This document shows, piece by piece, positions 1 to 5,637 of a stretch of 6,419 nt of DNA. A program made the translations under genes and the position numbers. The notes under the pieces were generated by a model. The model was not told where the DNA came from and ran no database searches. It saw only the letters and a program-made list of their open reading frames with translations. Position 1 is the stretch's first letter. Each line of letters begins with the position of its first letter. The stretch spans positions 1-6,419 of the forward strand of contig CALFEY010000223.1 of the NCBI GenBank assembly GCA_937958295.1, in the 5' to 3' direction. Origin of the DNA: an uncultured Pseudomonadota bacterium. Its GTDB lineage: Bacteria; Pseudomonadota; Gammaproteobacteria; Burkholderiales; Casimicrobiaceae.

Positions 1-14
1 GTTGCCGGACCCGC

Positions 15-884
15 TCAGCCGGCGTGGACGAGCGGGCCATACAGATCCGGGCGGCGATCCCGCCACCAGGGGAACTTGGCGCGCGCGGCATCGACGTCGG
101 CGAGGTCGATCTCGGCCACGAGGAGCTCCGGCGCGGCGGTGCCGGCCTCGGCGAGGAGGGTGCCGCGCGGGTCCACCACCATGCTGCGCCCGAGGTGGTG
201 GCGCGGCCCTTCGATGCCGACCCGGTTGCTGGCGAGCACGAACACCCCGTTCTCGTAGGCGCGGGCGCGCAGCGGCACTTCCCAGATGGAGGCGCGGTGC
301 GCGGGATCGCTGTAGGTGGAAAAGCAGATGGGCATCGCGATGAGCTGCGCACCGGCGAGCGCGAGTGCGCGCGAGGCTTCCGGGTAGAGACGATCGTTGC
401 AGATCTGCACGCCGATGCGCGTGCCGGCCACGGCGAATACCGGCAGCGCATCGCCGGGGGTGAAGTAGAACTTCTCGTAGCTGCCGGTGCCGCCGGCCTT
501 CTCGTTGGGGAAGTAGGCGGGGATGTGCGTCTTGCGATAGCGTCCGGCCACCTTGCCCGACTCGTCGGTCACGAGCGCGGTGTTGAAGAAGCCCGCGGCC
601 GCGCGCTCCGCGAAGGGCAGCACGAGCGCGATGCGCAGTGCCGCGGCCCTGGCCCGCAGGCCCACGAGGACGGGATCGTCCTCGCGCATGAAGTAGCGTG
701 CGAAGTCCTCCTCGAGGCGGTTGGGAAAGAACGGAGCGAGGAACACTTCGCCAAAGGTGAGCAGGCGCACGCCGCGGCGGCCGGCGTCGTCAAGCATGGC
801 GTGGGCCGCCTCCACGATGGCGGCCTCGCCGGGGAGCGTCACCGGGCCGGTCTGGGCGGCCGCGACGATGAGCTTGCGGGTCAT
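15..884 (-). CDS. Carbon-nitrogen hydrolase (nitrilase superfamily; N-carbamoyl-D-amino-acid hydrolase-like)
   Basis: A 289-aa cytoplasmic amidase of the nitrilase superfamily, which cleaves non-peptide C-N bonds through a Glu-Lys-Cys triad. All three residues are visible: E46 in FGEVFLAP, K118 in YRKTHIP and C162 in QICNDRLYPE. The length, the spacing and the ICNDR-x-x-PE block with a preceding EKFYFTPGD segment resemble N-carbamoyl-D-amino-acid amidohydrolases (about 304 aa). N-carbamoylputrescine amidase and beta-ureidopropionase are alternatives, so substrate is inferred only. The ATG at 884 is chosen because AAAQT, the usual first strand of the fold, follows directly. Only a weak AGG lies upstream, so translation may be coupled to the peptidase gene, whose TAG is 11 bp away. 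It is the second gene of a leftward two-gene unit. The family call is firm; the substrate is not. Confidence 0.9.
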   Translation of the reverse strand: MTRKLIVAAAQTGPVTLPGEAAIVEAAHAMLDDAGRRGVRLLTFGEVFLAPFFPNRLEEDFARYFMREDDPVLVGLRARAAALRIALVLPFAERAAAGFFNTALVTDESGKVAGRYRKTHIPAYFPNEKAGGTGSYEKFYFTPGDALPVFAVAGTRIGVQICNDRLYPEASRALALAGAQLIAMPICFSTYSDPAHRASIWEVPLRARAYENGVFVLASNRVGIEGPRHHLGRSMVVDPRGTLLAEAGTAAPELLVAEIDLADVDAARAKFPWWRDRRPDLYGPLVHAG

Positions 885-895
885 GGTGGCGGCGC

Positions 896-1897
896 CTAGC
901 CCCACACCGCGCGGAAAGCGCGCAGGAAGTTGCCGCCGCCGATGGCGTCGACTTCGCTCGCGCTGAAGCCGCCCTCGCGCAACGCCTCGAGGATGCGCGG
1001 AAACTGGCGCGGCGTGGGCGTCTCGGGCGGATACCGGCCCGCCGAGGAATTGCCGAACGCCGCGGCGAAGATCCCGCCCGTTTCCGGATACGAGTTTTTC
1101 GACATGTCGAGCACGCGTTGGGCATCGGCCTCGTTGCGCAGCGCGGTGAAGTCGGTGCCGATGCCCACGTGCTCCACCCCCACGAGGTCGGCCACGTAGC
1201 GCGCGTGGCGCACGAAGTTGGCGAGCGTGGGCGGGTGCTCGCGCGTGCCGTCCCAGTTCATGAAGCCGTGGATCGATGCGCCGATGACGCCACCGGTGTC
1301 GGCCACGGCGCGGATGGTGTCGTCCTGCTTGTTGCGCACGCGGTTGTCGATGGCCTTGGCATTGGCGTGGGTGAGGAACACGGGCCGGGTCGAGATCTTC
1401 GCGGCCTCCAGCGCCGTGCGGTCGCCGCAATGCGACAGGTCGATGGCGACGCCGACGTCGTTCATCTCCTTGACGAGCTTGTGCCCGAAGCGGGTGATGC
1501 CGCCACCGCGTTCCTCCACGCAGCCGTCGCCCGCGAGGTTGGCCTCGTTGTACGTCAACTGCATCACCCTGACCCCCATCGCGTGGAAGGCCGCCACGCG
1601 CTCGATGCGCGCGCCGAGGGGATAGATGCTTTGCCAACCCATGATGAGGCCGGTGGTGCCTTCGGCCTGCGCAGCCGTGATGTCGTCGGCGCGGCGCACC
1701 AGGCGCCAGCCCGAGCCGGGCGCGGCCACCGTGCGGTTCCATTCGCCGAGCGCCTCGAAGGTGCGCTCGAGGTCCCAGAACATGTCGGTGACCGTGATGT
1801 TCGCGGCGGTCACGCCGCCTTCGCGCAACGGGGCGGGGTCACCGTCGCACAGATACACGAGACCATCGATCACGGGGGTGCGGGGAGCGGCGGGCAT
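896..1897 (-). CDS. Peptidase M19 family protein (membrane/renal dipeptidase-like), atypical metal site
   Basis: A 333-aa TIM-barrel metallohydrolase of the M19 dipeptidase family. Canonical members hydrolyse dipeptides, often accepting a D-residue at the C-terminal position, with a binuclear zinc centre. Visible family blocks are MQLTYNEANLAGDGC (112-126), TRFGHKLVKEMN (135-146), IDLSH with H156, FLTH with H177, VGIGTDF with D249, and the C-terminal GGNFLRAFRAV. The N-terminal His-x-Asp pair of canonical members is absent (IDGLVYLCDGD, 10-20). The bridging Glu region reads LIMGWQSIYP (85-93), with no Glu. A proteobacterial branch with similar changes is known to me in general terms. No signal peptide or membrane segment is seen, so it is probably cytoplasmic despite the family name. 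The ATG at 1897 is fixed by a strong GGAGG seven bases upstream. It is the first gene of the leftward unit. Dipeptidase activity is inferred. Confidence 0.88.
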   Translation of the reverse strand: MPAAPRTPVIDGLVYLCDGDPAPLREGGVTAANITVTDMFWDLERTFEALGEWNRTVAAPGSGWRLVRRADDITAAQAEGTTGLIMGWQSIYPLGARIERVAAFHAMGVRVMQLTYNEANLAGDGCVEERGGGITRFGHKLVKEMNDVGVAIDLSHCGDRTALEAAKISTRPVFLTHANAKAIDNRVRNKQDDTIRAVADTGGVIGASIHGFMNWDGTREHPPTLANFVRHARYVADLVGVEHVGIGTDFTALRNEADAQRVLDMSKNSYPETGGIFAAAFGNSSAGRYPPETPTPRQFPRILEALREGGFSASEVDAIGGGNFLRAFRAVWG

Positions 1898-1910
1898 GCG
1901 AATTCCTCCA

Positions 1911-1937
1911 GTATTGCGATGCAATATTAGGTATTGC
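1911..1937. promoter_or_regulatory. Operator-like inverted and direct repeats in the divergent intergenic region
   Basis: An AT-rich island stands out in very GC-rich DNA. It holds a 6-bp inverted repeat, TATTGC (1912-1917) and GCAATA (1921-1926), around GAT. A second GTATTGC at 1931-1937 lies exactly 20 bp, about two helical turns, from the first copy at 1911-1917. The third half-site overlaps the candidate rightward -35 box and abuts the expected leftward transcription start. A dimeric regulator bound here could control both units. No regulator gene is in the window, so the binding family is unknown. Confidence 0.45.
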
Positions 1938-1962
1938 CAATCGATATGATACGGCCTACATT
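1934..1962 (+). promoter_or_regulatory. Candidate sigma-70 promoter for the binding-protein/oxidoreductase unit
   Basis: TTGCCA at 1934-1939 matches the -35 consensus in 5 of 6 positions. TACATT at 1957-1962 matches the -10 consensus in 4 of 6. The spacer is 17 bp. This would start transcription near 1969 and give a leader of roughly 58 nt before the ATG at 2027. The -35 box lies inside the second GTATTGC repeat. The call rests on consensus matching only. Confidence 0.4.
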
Positions 1963-1974
1963 CGCCTTTGGCCA
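1946..1974 (-). promoter_or_regulatory. Candidate sigma-70 promoter for the peptidase/amidase unit
   Basis: On the minus strand TGGCCA (1974-1969, 4 of 6 matches) and TATCAT (1951-1946, 5 of 6 matches) are separated by 17 bp. Transcription would begin near 1939 and the leader would be about 40 nt. It would run through the TATTGC/GCAATA inverted repeat before the GGAGG ribosome site. The box overlaps the opposing candidate promoter face to face, so the two directions may compete. The call rests on consensus matching only. Confidence 0.35.
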
Positions 1975-2026
1975 CGCCTCGTGCGAGCCGGCCTCTTCCC
2001 GTCGTCTTCCCTGCCGGAGCCCGCCC

Positions 2027-3031
2027 ATGACCGATCCCGCCGTCGTCAAGTCGTTCCCGCCGTTCCTGCGTGCTGCCGCGGTGCTCCTCGCGCTCGCCGT
2101 CGCCGCCCCGGCTGCGCTCGCGCAAGCGCCCGCCTGGCCCACCAAGCCGGTCAAGATCGTGATCGCGTATCCGCCTGGCGGCAGCACCGACATCGCCGGA
2201 CGGCTCCTCGCCGAGAAGCTGTCGAAGAACCTCGGGCAGCAGTTCGTGGTGGAGAATCGCGGCGGGGCCGGCGGCACGATCGGCGCGCTCTCGGTGGTCC
2301 GCGCGGAGCCTGACGGCTACACGCTCCTGCTCGCGGCGTCGCCCGAGGTGTCGATCGCGCCCACCACCGTGAAGTCCCTGGCCTATGACCCGGTGAAGGA
2401 CCTGACGCCCATCACCCTCGTGGGCGCCGTGCCGTTCTTCCTCGTCGCGTACCCGGGCTTCCCGCCCAACACGCTGCAGGAGCTCATCGCCTACGCCAAG
2501 GCCAATCCGGGCAAGGTCAACTACTCGTCTTACGGCAACAACACGTCCAACCATCTGGTGGGTGAGCTCTTCAAGGCGAGCGCGGGCATCGACGCCACGC
2601 ACATCCCGTACAAGGGAAGCGGGCCGTCGATCACCGATCTCATGGGCGGCCAGGTGCAGTACACCTTCGACACGCCCGCCGCCACGCTGGGCCACGTGAA
2701 GTCCGGCAAGTTGAAGGCGATCGCCGTGGCCACCCCGCAGCGCATCGCCAATGCGCCGAACGTGCCCACGGTGAGCGAGCAGGGGCTCGTCGGCTTCGTG
2801 GGCGGCACTTGGTTCGGCCTCCTCGCCCCGGCGAAGACGCCCAAGCCCATCGTCGACAAGATCCACGCCGACGTCGTGGCCGCTCTCAATGCCCCGGACC
2901 TGCGCAAGTCCTTCGAGGACAAGGACATCATCCCGGGCGGCAACAGCGCCGACGAGTTCGGCCAGTTCATCCAGAAGGAAGTTGCCAAGTGGCGCGAGCT
3001 CGCCGCCAAGGTGGGACTGAAGGCCGAATGA
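2027..3031 (+). CDS. Bug/TctC-family tripartite tricarboxylate transporter substrate-binding protein
   Basis: A 334-aa periplasmic solute-binding protein. The N-terminus carries F10-PPFLR, a hydrophobic stretch (about 15-30) and an A30-L31-A32 cleavage site, giving a mature start near Q33. The mature protein opens with WPTKPVKIVIAYPPGGSTD, the classic Bug signature, then the GQQFVVENRGGAGGTIG block (70-86). Further blocks are YSSYGNNTSNHLVGELF (167-182), HIPYKGSGPSITDLMGGQV (192-210), FDTPAATLGHVKSGKLKAIAV (214-234) and GGTWFGLLAPAKTPKPIVDKI (259-279). Known members bind carboxylates, amino acids or related small organic acids. No TctA or TctB membrane gene is nearby, as is common for this expanded family. 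The ATG at 2027 is preferred over an upstream in-frame ATG at 1934: it has GGAG seven bases upstream and gives a proper signal peptide. It leads a rightward unit, 19 bp before the FAD enzyme. The ligand is unknown; an amino-acid derivative is suggested by context. Confidence 0.93.
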   Translation: MTDPAVVKSFPPFLRAAAVLLALAVAAPAALAQAPAWPTKPVKIVIAYPPGGSTDIAGRLLAEKLSKNLGQQFVVENRGGAGGTIGALSVVRAEPDGYTLLLAASPEVSIAPTTVKSLAYDPVKDLTPITLVGAVPFFLVAYPGFPPNTLQELIAYAKANPGKVNYSSYGNNTSNHLVGELFKASAGIDATHIPYKGSGPSITDLMGGQVQYTFDTPAATLGHVKSGKLKAIAVATPQRIANAPNVPTVSEQGLVGFVGGTWFGLLAPAKTPKPIVDKIHADVVAALNAPDLRKSFEDKDIIPGGNSADEFGQFIQKEVAKWRELAAKVGLKAE

Positions 3032-3040
3032 GCATCCGCG

Positions 3041-3053
3041 GGAGGCGCCCGTG
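3041..3053 (+). promoter_or_regulatory. Shine-Dalgarno site fixing a GTG start
   Basis: GGAGG at 3041-3045 lies five bases before GTG at 3051. The nearby ATG at 3028, which overlaps the preceding stop codon, is in another frame. The site therefore decides the start of the FAD oxidoreductase. Confidence 0.75.
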
Positions 3054-4304
3054 AGCGCCGCGGAGCACGAGAGCGCGATCGCCGTCGTGGGCGCCGGCAT
3101 CATCGGTGCGACGATCGCGCTCGAGCTGCGCAAGCGCGGCCACGACGTCGTGCTCGTGGATCGCGACGAGCCCGGACACGGCTGCAGCTTCGGCAACTCC
3201 GGCGCGATCAGCCCGGGCTCGGTGGCACCGCTCGCGCTGCCCGGCGTGCTCGCGAGCGTGCCCGGGATGTTGCTCGATGCGCAAAGCCCGCTACGCGTGC
3301 CGCTCGCGTACCTGCCGCGCGCGATGCCGTGGCTCCTCCGTTTCGTGGCCTCCGCCCGGCCCGCTCGCGTGGCACAGTCCGCCGCGAGCCTCCACGCGCT
3401 GCACCAAGGGGCCGTCGCCCGGCACGTCGCGCTCGCACGCGAGGTCGGGGTGCCCGAACTGGTGGTGGTTCGCGGCCACCTGCACGTGTATCCGGGTGAG
3501 GCCGCGCTGGCCGCCGACCGCGAGGCCTGGAGCTTGCGCCGGGCGCACGGCTTCGTCCCGCAGCAGCTTGATCGCGCCGCCATCGTGGCGCTCGAGCCGG
3601 CCGTGGCCGCGCGCTACACGGTAGGAATGTTCCTCGACGACCATGCTGCCGTGCGCAACCCCTTGCGCTACGTGCAGGCCATCGTGCGCGGCTTCGAGGC
3701 GCGCGGCGGCATCGTGCGTCGTGCGCAGGTGCGCGCGTTGGCGCGCGCCGGTACCGGTTGGCACGTCCACACCCCGGACCGGGTCTGGCGCGTGGCGGGC
3801 GTGGTGGTGGCCGCGGGCGCGTGGTCGCGCGCGCTGCTCGATCCGCACGGGCTCCCGCTGCCGCTGGAGACGCAGCGCGGCTATCACGTGGAGTTCGACG
3901 GCGAATCGCCGATCACCCGCACCGTGGTGCTCACCGATCGCAAGGCGTTTGCCACTCCCATGGAAGGCGGCCTGCGTGTGGGCGGCACCGTCGAGATCGG
4001 GGGCCTGGCGGCAGCGCCGGACTGGCGCCGCGCCGACGCGCTCGGACGTGCCGCCCGTGAGGCGTTCCCGACGCTGACCGCCGGGCCTGTGCGGCGCTGG
4101 ATGGGGCACCGACCCTGCATGCCGGACTCGGTGCCGTTCGTCGGCGCCGTGCCAGGGGCCGCGAACCTCTTTGCCGCCGTGGGCCACGGGCACCTCGGCG
4201 TTACCGACGCGCCCGGCACGGCGCTGCGTATCGCCGACGCGGTGGCGCCCGTTGGCAGCCGCGGCATCGCCCCGATGTCCGACACAGGAACCGTCAGGTC
4301 CTGA
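3051..4304 (+). CDS. FAD-dependent oxidoreductase, DAO/DadA-like (probable D-amino-acid dehydrogenase family)
   Basis: A 417-aa flavoprotein of the DAO fold, whose members oxidise amines or amino acids such as D-amino acids. The dinucleotide-binding motif GAGIIG (14-19) follows the first strand, and D37 at the end of the second strand (VVLVD) would hold the FAD ribose. GCSFGNSGAISPGS (44-57) is typical of DadA-like enzymes. Later motifs are VVVAAGAWS (251-259), then GHRPCMPDSVPFVG (352-365) and GHGHLGVT (378-385), which surround the flavin and substrate. There is no signal peptide or membrane anchor, so it should be cytoplasmic or peripheral. Length fits DadA (about 410-430 aa). The GTG start is supported by GGAGG. 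Nineteen bases separate it from the binding-protein gene, so the two are probably co-transcribed. D-hydroxyproline dehydrogenase or another amine oxidase remains possible. The last 18 residues or so look unconserved. Confidence 0.9.
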   Translation: MSAAEHESAIAVVGAGIIGATIALELRKRGHDVVLVDRDEPGHGCSFGNSGAISPGSVAPLALPGVLASVPGMLLDAQSPLRVPLAYLPRAMPWLLRFVASARPARVAQSAASLHALHQGAVARHVALAREVGVPELVVVRGHLHVYPGEAALAADREAWSLRRAHGFVPQQLDRAAIVALEPAVAARYTVGMFLDDHAAVRNPLRYVQAIVRGFEARGGIVRRAQVRALARAGTGWHVHTPDRVWRVAGVVVAAGAWSRALLDPHGLPLPLETQRGYHVEFDGESPITRTVVLTDRKAFATPMEGGLRVGGTVEIGGLAAAPDWRRADALGRAAREAFPTLTAGPVRRWMGHRPCMPDSVPFVGAVPGAANLFAAVGHGHLGVTDAPGTALRIADAVAPVGSRGIAPMSDTGTVRS

Positions 4305-4327
4305 CGCACGGCGGCGCGCTAGCGCGC
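4292..4327. terminator. Two adjacent palindromes at a convergent gene junction, possible bidirectional terminator
   Basis: CGTCAGG (4292-4298) and CCTGACG (4300-4306) form a near-perfect inverted repeat that includes the TGA stop of the FAD gene. Eight bases later lies the perfect 14-bp palindrome GCGCGCTAGCGCGC (4314-4327), which includes the TAG stop of the opposing small gene. Neither has a T-tract, so a classical intrinsic terminator is not shown. The position between two converging genes fits a termination or transcript-end role. Confidence 0.3.
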
Positions 4328-4498
4328 GGCGTATTCCTTGGCGCGTCCGAAAGGCACCACGCGCGCAGATGAAAGGCGCGCGGGCGAGCTTGCGGGCCGC
4401 GCCTTGGCAAGCTCGCGGCGGATGCGGTTGAAAGTCTTGCGGATGTCGGTTTCCGCACTTGGGACGTAGCGGAACGACGGGTCGAGGATCGACTTCAT
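4319..4498 (-). CDS. Small hypothetical protein (59 aa)
   Basis: A small gene whose product I cannot assign. The ATG at 4498 follows GGAG with a 5-nt spacer, and the frame ends at TAG 4321-4319. The N-terminal half, KSILDPSFRYVPSAETDIRKTFNRIRREL, looks like a constrained soluble sequence. It has a short SILDPSFRY segment and then a basic, probably helical stretch (about 19-34). The C-terminal half is rich in Ala, Arg and Ser and ends VVPFGRAKEYAAR. There are no membrane segments, cysteines or signal peptide. I have the impression that similar short proteins with a KSILDPSFRY start occur in betaproteobacteria, but this is memory, not a search. An in-frame ATG at 4588 would add 30 residues of low-complexity sequence and lacks support. 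The gene converges on the FAD oxidoreductase with 14 bp between stops. It diverges from the TerC-like gene. Confidence 0.65.
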   Translation of the reverse strand: MKSILDPSFRYVPSAETDIRKTFNRIRRELAKARPASSPARLSSARVVPFGRAKEYAAR

Positions 4499-4698
4499 GG
4501 CAGCTCCGGTCGTGATCGATGCCATCGCTTGGGCACCCAGCGCACTTTTGCTTCGCACACGCAAGGAAGATGCCCGCCGCGGTCCCAATGCGTTGTAGGA
4601 GCAACGACGAAGCGGGCAGGCGTCGCAGTGGCCGCGGCTCCCCGCAGCGCGTTGGCATCCCCTAACATCCGTCCTTTGCTTGGGTCGCCGGGAGTAGC
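4499..4698. other. Divergent intergenic region upstream of the small gene and the TerC-like gene
   Basis: Two hundred bases with no convincing gene. A weak rightward promoter candidate is TTGGCA at 4652-4657 (5 of 6), then 17 bp and TTTGCT at 4675-4680 (3 of 6). It would leave a leader of only about a dozen bases. A nested inverted repeat occupies 4571-4618. No manganese riboswitch architecture was recognised here despite the downstream TerC/Alx family gene. Confidence 0.4.
4571..4618. repeat. Nested inverted repeat with an AGGAG-containing loop
   Basis: Outer arms TGCCCGC (4571-4577) and GCGGGCA (4612-4618) enclose an inner hairpin, CGTTG (4591-4595) and CAACG (4602-4606), with a six-base loop TAGGAG. 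The GTAGGAGC string resembles the head of some proteobacterial REP elements. Only one copy is present in the window, so identity as a dispersed repeat is unproven. Confidence 0.35.
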
Positions 4699-5637
4699 AT
4701 GGGCAGCATCGCGGGGATGTTCGAGTGGGGCGTCTTCCTCGCGGTCGTCGGCATCGCGCTCGTGGCGGACCTCGCTTCCTCGCGCGGGACGTCGCCGCAT
4801 TCCATGCGCGCGGCGATCGGATGGAGCGCGGTGTGGATCGGGGCGGGGCTGGGCTTCGGGGCCTGGGTCGCCTTTCGTTTCGGCCAGGGGCCCGGGGTCG
4901 ACTACCTCACGGCCTACCTCCTCGAGAAGTCGCTTTCGGTCGACAACCTGTTCCTGTTCCTGCTCATCTTCGAGCAGACAGGCATTCCGGCGCGACTGCA
5001 GCGCCGTGCGCTGTTCTGGGGCGTGGTCGGAGCCCTGGTGATGCGTGCGCTCCTGATCGGCGCGGGCCTGGTGCTGCTCGAGCGCTTCCACTGGATCATG
5101 TACGTGTTCGCGGCCCTGCTCGTGTTCTCGGCGCTGCGCATGCTGTTTGGCAAGAGCGAGGAGACGCGCCTCGTGGAGAAGAGCTGCGCGCTGTGCACGA
5201 GCTGGGTCGGGCGCCTCGTTCCCATCCGCCCGTTCACCGAAGGGTCGCACTTCATCGTCCGCCGCAACGGACGCTGGATGGCCACGCCGCTGCTCGTCGC
5301 ACTCGTGGTGATCGAGACCTCCGACCTCGTGTTCGCGCTCGATTCCATCCCCGCGGTGTTCGCGATCACCCGCGACCCGTTCCTCGTGTACACCTCGAAC
5401 GTGTTCGCGCTTCTCGGCCTGCGCTCGCTCTACTTCGTGCTCGCAGGCGCGCTCCGCGAGCTGCGCTTCCTGCGCGCGGGCCTCGCCGTGATGCTGCTGG
5501 CGGTGGCGGGCAAGATCGTCGCGGGGGATACCGTCCACCTCCCGCCCTGGGTGTCGCTGGTGGCGATCGCCGCGATCTTCGGCACGGCCGTGGTGGCCTC
5601 GCGGCTCTTCCCGGGGCCGGCTACGCCTGCGCCGTGA
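4699..5637 (+). CDS. TerC/Alx-family membrane protein (probable manganese/metal exporter)
   Basis: A 312-aa polytopic inner-membrane protein of the TerC family. Characterised members (Alx, TerC, YkoY/YceF types) act in metal, chiefly manganese, export or homeostasis. Hydrophobic segments lie at about 9-26, 40-60, 82-95, 105-126, 131-150, 196-220, 229-250, 257-275 and 284-301. Diagnostic acidic motifs are D24, EKSLSVDN (76-83) and ETSDLVFALDSIPAVF (206-221). TRDPFLVYTSNVFALLGLRSLYF (224-246) follows. These acidic residues line the presumed metal path. Length matches Alx (about 320 aa). The loop at 151-195 carries a Cys pair, C163 and C166, in SCALC. The ATG at 4699 has GGGAG four bases upstream. 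MFEW at residue 7 is an alternative start that would still keep the first segment. The 3' end overlaps the opposing Rieske gene by 17 bp. The family is certain; the metal is inferred. Confidence 0.93.
   Translation: MGSIAGMFEWGVFLAVVGIALVADLASSRGTSPHSMRAAIGWSAVWIGAGLGFGAWVAFRFGQGPGVDYLTAYLLEKSLSVDNLFLFLLIFEQTGIPARLQRRALFWGVVGALVMRALLIGAGLVLLERFHWIMYVFAALLVFSALRMLFGKSEETRLVEKSCALCTSWVGRLVPIRPFTEGSHFIVRRNGRWMATPLLVALVVIETSDLVFALDSIPAVFAITRDPFLVYTSNVFALLGLRSLYFVLAGALRELRFLRAGLAVMLLAVAGKIVAGDTVHLPPWVSLVAIAAIFGTAVVASRLFPGPATPAP

Noticed and set aside
4..23. GCCGG/CCGGC inverted repeat beside the amidase stop codon
   Set aside because: Five-base arms and a ten-base loop without a T-tract are expected by chance in this GC-rich sequence, so it was not called a terminator.
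24..899. Long rightward open frame antisense to the carbon-nitrogen hydrolase
   Set aside because: It mirrors a well-supported enzyme, has no recognisable motif, and its composition is typical of a GC-rich shadow frame.
1118..1930. Rightward open frame antisense to the M19 peptidase
   Set aside because: It has a His/Ala/Gly/Arg-rich composition with no domain and no ribosome site, and is fully explained by the opposite gene.
1934..2026. N-terminal extension of the Bug protein from an in-frame ATG at 1934
   Set aside because: It would bury the signal peptide behind 31 residues and overlap the promoter region. The ATG at 2027 has a GGAG site.
1898..3583. Upstream extension of the peptidase reading frame on the minus strand, giving an open frame of nearly 900 codons
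   Set aside because: It is antisense to the binding-protein and flavoprotein genes, shows no family motifs before the M19 part, and the strong GGAGG-ATG at 1897 marks the real start. Very high GC creates such open frames.
4499..4588. Longer version of the small gene starting at ATG 4588
   Set aside because: The extra 30 residues look non-constrained, and the ATG at 4498 has its own good ribosome site.
4681..4698. Possible yybP-ykoY manganese riboswitch, suggested by GGGAGTAGC just before the TerC-like gene
   Set aside because: Only this nine-base string matches. The start codon follows immediately, and the other conserved aptamer segments were not found upstream or in the early coding sequence. 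It is better read as a ribosome site.
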